Shown here: in pieces, positions 7,541 to 10,758 of the stretch | Position numbering within the stretch: position 1 is the first letter of the stretch | Layout: every line of letters begins with the position of its first letter | Source: a bacterium | GTDB lineage: Bacteria > Auribacterota > JABMQX01 | Assembly: GCA_013203085.1 (NCBI GenBank) | Contig: JABMQX010000084.1 | Location: forward strand, 1 to 10,758 | Length of the DNA stretch: 10,758 nt | Direction: 5' to 3' | The notes under the pieces: generated by a model | Databases searched by the model: none | Seen by the model: only the letters and a program-made list of their open reading frames with translations | What the model was told of the DNA's origin: nothing | Made by a program: the position numbers and the translations under genes

Positions 7541-8623
7541 ATGAAGTGTTCAAGAATGGCTGCGATTGGATTGGTGTTTGTTTTCTCTGCCGGACTGTTT
7601 GCCAACGTCTTGGCGGCCGGCGAGAAGAAACCTGTGTGGAGACCCCTCTGGGACCGCAAGACGCTTGACGGCTGGCACCGGATCGGAGTGGGCGACTGGA
7701 CCATCGAAAAGGGCGCGATCGTTGGGCGGAAAAAGGCCGACGAGCCCGAGTTCGGCCACCTGGTGAGTGACAAGGTGTTCAAGGACTTCACGGTTCGACT
7801 GAGGTTCAAGGCACTCTCCGGCAACAGCGGCTTCTACTTCCGCATCGAGGAAAAGGGGGCCACCGGCGTTTCGGGCTTCCAGGCGGAAATTGACGCTACC
7901 AGGGACGTCGGCGGACTCTACGAGACCAACGGCCGTGCCTGGGTCGTAAAGCCCAAGCCCGGAGACGTGAAAAAGTGGTTGAAGCTGAACGAGTGGAACG
8001 AGATGATCGTCACCGCTGAGGGTGGTCACATCATTGTGCACGTCAATGGGATCAAGACCGCTGAACTGACCGATGATCCCGGCCGGGCCGAAGGGCGCCT
8101 GGCGTTGCAGCTCCACGGCGGCAACGACATGCTGGTGATGTTCAAGAACATCGAGATTCTGGAAGTTGGGAAGATCATTCCGAAGACGTTCATCGGCTTT
8201 GCGATTGAGCCGATCGCGCCGGCCAACAACAGTACGCTGTGCCTTCACGCGGCCGCCGGCAACGGCGTCGGACCCAAGATCATGTACATGCCCGAGTGGG
8301 GCGCCTTCGGCTGGTTTACCGATAAAGACCGCGTCGAGTGGGTCGTCGAGGTCGCCAAAGCCGGCCCGTACGACGTCTGGCTGGAATGGTCGGTCTCCGA
8401 CAGGGACGCGGGCGACCCCTTCGTCTTTGAAGTCGGCGATGAACGTGTCACCGCCACGGTCAACAAGACCGGTGGTTGGGACACATATCGCAAGACGAAG
8501 ATCGCCCGGATGCAGTTGAAGGCCGGTTCACAGCGCGCGGTGTTCAAACCGGGCGGCCGGTTCAAAACCGCCTTGTTGGACCTCCGCCTGCTCCACCTCG
8601 TCCCCACTACGTCGGACAAATAG
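7541..8623 (+). CDS. Secreted DUF1080 (3-keto-disaccharide hydrolase-type) protein with a C-terminal carbohydrate-binding-like domain
   Basis: This 360-residue protein is exported: MKCSRMAAIGLVFVFSAGLF leads to a probable cleavage near NVLAA. An ideal RBS, AAGGAG at 7529-7534, precedes the ATG by 6 bases. Residues about 33-208 form the DUF1080/PF06439 lectin-like sandwich. They include WRPLWDRKTLDGWHRIG, DWTIEKGAIVGR, NSGFYFR, GFQAEIDATRDVGGLYE, LNEWNEMIV and a closing LALQLHGGND. Residues about 228-355 form a second beta-rich region resembling CBM6/CBM35 modules: VEWVVEVAKAGPYDVWLEWS, then TGGWDTYRKTKI, MQLKAGSQRAVFKPGG and LLDLRLLHL. PF06439 is now linked to 3-keto-disaccharide hydrolysis; the sugar acted on here is unknown. 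The gene looks intact and sits between two 5'-truncated gene tails on the same strand. Confidence 0.88.
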   Translation: MKCSRMAAIGLVFVFSAGLFANVLAAGEKKPVWRPLWDRKTLDGWHRIGVGDWTIEKGAIVGRKKADEPEFGHLVSDKVFKDFTVRLRFKALSGNSGFYFRIEEKGATGVSGFQAEIDATRDVGGLYETNGRAWVVKPKPGDVKKWLKLNEWNEMIVTAEGGHIIVHVNGIKTAELTDDPGRAEGRLALQLHGGNDMLVMFKNIEILEVGKIIPKTFIGFAIEPIAPANNSTLCLHAAAGNGVGPKIMYMPEWGAFGWFTDKDRVEWVVEVAKAGPYDVWLEWSVSDRDAGDPFVFEVGDERVTATVNKTGGWDTYRKTKIARMQLKAGSQRAVFKPGGRFKTALLDLRLLHLVPTTSDK

Positions 8624-8636
8624 TTGCAGCGATAAA

Positions 8637-9117
8637 CATTGCGTGATGGTGGGCGACGTCCGTGACAAGGAGAAGGGGACTGACCGGGTGGACATGTGTT
8701 TCCAGTTCGCCCCAGGGGAAGCTGGGCATGATGTCCTCACGGCCAGGACGGAGTTAAAGGAGGGTGCCAACCTCATGGTCACGGTCATGCCGGCCCCCCG
8801 TCTCATCGCCCACGAGGAGAAGGGATGGATGGCGGTGAAGTGCAAAGTGGTCAAACCGAGGCCCAGGGTCAGGTTCTCGGTGAAGAGGCTTCCGGTAACT
8901 CTGGTGACTCTGCTGAACACTTGCGAGGGTAAGATACCGGTATATTGGCATGGAGAGACTCACCCTGTCCGAACACAGTGAGAAGAAAGAGGTATTCGGA
9001 CCGTGCATCATGATAGACGGCATGGAGAACCTCATGTTCTTCGCCTCGCAGGGAAGCGAGTTCTCCTACCGCGGTTCTAAAGTGACGGGGCCGGTCGCCT
9101 GTCACCCCGGAGGATAG
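8637..9117 (+). pseudogene. Relic of a heparinase II/III-like C-terminal region, 5'-truncated and frameshifted
   Basis: The first part (frame of 8643-8981) reads HCVMVGDVRDKEKGTDRVDM, then CFQFAPGEAG, EGANLMVTVMP, EEKGWMAVKC and PVTLVTLLNTCEGK. This order of motifs resembles the beta-sandwich tail of heparinase II/III-type polysaccharide lyases. The reading then continues in the next frame (8950-9117): LSEHSEKKEVFGPCIMIDGM, ENLMFFASQGSEFSYRG, and a TAG at 9115-9117. The two overlapping frames form one plausible protein end if a frameshift lies at about 8940-8990. The large N-terminal catalytic part is missing, and the DUF1080 gene ends just upstream at 8623. No RBS precedes 8643. Family assignment is from memory of motif order only and is moderate; that this is a broken coding end is more secure. 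Confidence 0.5.
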
Positions 9118-9120
9118 CCA

Positions 9121-10472
9121 TCACTTGACGGCGTCTATCGCCTTGGTGACTATTTGCTTGATCTCGGAGTCGATGTTCTCGGTGAACGGCCCGGGCAAAA
9201 AGTATTTTTGGGCATCTCCCCCCTCGTAACCGCCTTCGCGAACGATCCGCTTGTCCGGGATATACGCATCCACGTTGTTCGCATAGCCGACGACCATGGC
9301 CTGCTCGGTGCGGGCCATCGAGCGGAGCATCGGTCCCCACGGGCTACAGACCTCTCCTTCCATGGCGAAAACCGTCAGCCGGTTGCCGAGCTTCCACACT
9401 TGTACGTCGTAGCGGAAACTCCGGCTGTCATCAGGCAGGGCCAGGAATTGCCTGGCGACCCAGGTATAGTAACGCTTCTTCGACCCGGTATAGGCTTCCC
9501 GCTCGATCTCCTCTCGTGACCAACGTTCGCCGTAGCTGAGTTGCCCCGTGGCCAGCGACGTGGCCAATTGCCCGTCAAGTGGGACCATCGGCTCCTTTTC
9601 CAGGTGCGCCAGCACCGCCTTGGCCAGCTTTTGACCTGCGGCCTCTGACCGCTTCGGGTCGGCAGAGAAAACGACCTTGCCGGTCTCGGGGTCCTTGTGG
9701 ACAACCTTCGCGTCGCCGCCGCATCCCTGGATAAACACGCCTTTGGTGTCCGGCAGTTTATCGGCCAGGTAATCGCGCATCGCGCCGGGGTAGTCGGGAG
9801 TCCATTTCTCGATTTTGCCGGAACTGGTCGGGTGGCAGGCGTGGCCAACCACCAGCAGTTGCCGCGGCGACTGGTCTCGCTTGATGCGGAGGATCGGCGT
9901 GTGGCCGTCGAAGGAGCCTTCTGGGTAAGGGCCCCAGGTGATCTTGCCTTCGCGGGGAAGCCGGCGGTTGCAGCCGATCCCACGGAAGTTGGTCCAGCCG
10001 TACTCGATGGTGCCCGGCGAAAGGTTCGCAAGCGCCGCGTCAACGTTGGCCAGAATCTTGTCTTCCATGAAGCCCATGTACCACACGTTCGGGCCGCCGG
10101 ACCCCAATGCGTGTGTGAGGCCGCAAGCACAACGTCCTTAGCCGGGATGCCGTGCTTACGGGTGATTGCCCGGCGGATCGCCTCGGTCATCACGCGTTCA
10201 AACCCGGCAATGTCGGCGGTGATGAGCACGCCCGTGCGGCCGTCCTCGTCGCGCAACGCCACAGCCTGAGTCAACAGCGGTGCCAGGGCACCCTTGGCAT
10301 ATCGCTCGCGGCCGAAACCGCGCATCTGGACCTGCCCCAGGGCCGGCGTGATGTCTGCTTCGGCATAACCCACCGACGACGGCCGTTCGCCCGCCTCGCC
10401 CCCACGCGCGACCGGGCACAGCAAACTCACAAACACTATTAGCACTGTGGCAAACAATGACACGTTCCTCAT
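9121..10472 (-). pseudogene. Neutral/alkaline ceramidase-like gene, nearly full length, broken by a frameshift
   Basis: The start ATG is at 10470-10472 with AAGGAG 7 bases upstream. A signal peptide (MRNVSLFATVLIVFVSLLCP) is followed by the family's N-terminal pattern GYAEADITPALG and then SHTHWGP at residues 119-125, the first metal-ligand motif. Just after it (about 10090-10103) the correct frame switches. The rest, readable from 10107 to the TGA at 9121-9123, carries the conserved PREGKITWGPYPEG segment, GHACHPT (9843 downward), AMEGEVCSPWG and GYANNVDAYIPDKRIVREGG. Both halves together make about 450 residues, a usual length for this bacterial family, with no other defect. Neutral ceramidases hydrolyse the amide bond of ceramide with a zinc ion; the substrate of the planctomycete-type proteins is not established. 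A one-base loss (or two-base gain), or a sequencing error in the GC-rich junction, would explain it. Confidence 0.85.
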
Positions 10473-10479
10473 GGCTGTT

Positions 10480-10485
10480 CTCCTT
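10480..10485 (-). promoter_or_regulatory. RBS of the frameshifted ceramidase-like gene
   Basis: On the - strand, AAGGAG lies 7 bases before the ATG at 10472. The good site shows the gene was, or still is, set up for strong translation despite the broken frame. The same TCAAGGAGAA string occurs before the DUF1080 gene at 7541. Confidence 0.65.
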
Positions 10486-10613
10486 GAAATTGCGTGTACC
10501 TATTGATAACGCGTATCTACTGAAGAATCCTACCCCAGACGGCGTTCGTCTGCAAGCCCAACCACACCTTTAGCTTATCCAGTGGCCCGATCAGGCTGAG
10601 CGCGCTTGCCTCC

Positions 10614-10758
10614 GACGATATGGCTTCAGTGGGCCTTCAGCGGGCGGCTTGTTGACAGCGGTCCATGAGCTTCTTGACCAGACCTACGACGCGATCTTCA
10701 ACGCCGGCTTTGAACGGTCCGTGCCAACCGAAGTACTTCATTGCGCCGCCGCCTTCGT
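10614..10758 (-). repeat. Inverted repeat, right copy (continues beyond the window)
   Basis: This is the reverse-complement partner of 7329-7473, collinear without gaps and about 90% identical by eye. It includes the coding end at the right edge and about 23 bases after its stop. Confidence 0.9.
10637..10758 (-). CDS. 3' end of a second ceramidase-like gene (partial at right edge)
   Basis: On the - strand, the last 40 codons are visible, from YEGGGAMKYFGWHGPF through GLVKKLMDRCQQAAR to the TGA at 10637-10639. The EGGYEGG-type end is the C-terminal mark of the neutral ceramidase-like family also seen in the next gene downstream on this strand, whose ATG lies 164 bases away in the same direction. 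It differs from the relic at 7329-7450 by 9 bases, giving only 3 amino acid changes (Lys/Met, Ala/Pro, Ala/Pro). Whether the gene is complete cannot be judged, because its metal-binding part lies outside the window. Confidence 0.85.
   Translation of the reverse strand, partial: EGGGAMKYFGWHGPFKAGVEDRVVGLVKKLMDRCQQAAR

Noticed and set aside
9697..10269. 190-residue + strand open frame opposite the ceramidase-like gene
   Set aside because: It is the complement of clear family sequence in a GC-rich gene; its translation shows no motif and no RBS fits.
7329..10758. Inverted repeat as the ends of a transposon
   Set aside because: The repeat is protein-coding (gene 3' ends), diverged by about 10%, and there is no transposase or target-site duplication between or beside the copies.

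Overview
The window looks like part of a genome from the PVC superphylum, most likely a planctomycete or a relative. This rests on family content: a DUF1080 (3-keto-disaccharide hydrolase) protein, repeated neutral-ceramidase-like proteins, a heparinase II/III-like relic, and secreted HExxH proteins of the 'IEGW...NDFYPF' type. It is an inference, because no rRNA or taxonomic marker gene is present.

Left part (about 1-6826, + strand): after a possible partial C-terminal CDS at the edge, four co-oriented genes follow at short spacing. They encode an ACE-like (M2/M3-type) lipoprotein metallopeptidase (299-1999), a sodium:solute symporter (2080-3876), an aminopeptidase P (3880-5268) and a secreted protein made of two copies of a metalloprotease-like module (5345-6826). 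This reads as a peptide-scavenging operon: cleavage outside the membrane, Na+-driven import, then proline-aware cleavage in the cytoplasm. The most unusual object in the window is the symporter. The extracytoplasmic loop between TM4 and TM5 holds about 125 extra residues that look like a cadherin/Ig-type beta-sandwich repeat. The insert begins in the second half of one repeat and ends in the first half of the next, as in a circular permutation. The fourth gene is also unusual: copy 1 has HELAH, and copy 2 has NQLAW at the same place.

Middle (6827-7159): no recognisable gene, and an apparent switch to more GC-rich sequence.

Right part (about 7160-10758): a rearranged region. A 5'-truncated ceramidase tail (7160-7450, +) is followed by an intact secreted DUF1080 protein (7541-8623, +) and then by a 5'-truncated, frameshifted heparinase II/III-like tail (about 8637-9117, +). 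Converging on these with a 3-base gap is a nearly full-length ceramidase-like gene on the - strand (9121-10472). Its frame is broken just after the metal-binding SHTH motif. Upstream of it, in the same direction, the 3' end of another ceramidase-like gene enters from the right edge (10637-10758, -). That end is nearly identical to the truncated tail at 7329-7450, so the two form a diverged inverted repeat of about 145 bp flanking the region.

In function, the left half is a peptide-use module. The right half is a decayed and duplicated cluster of secreted lipid/glycan hydrolases. No tRNA, rRNA, CRISPR array, transposase or convincing terminator was found.
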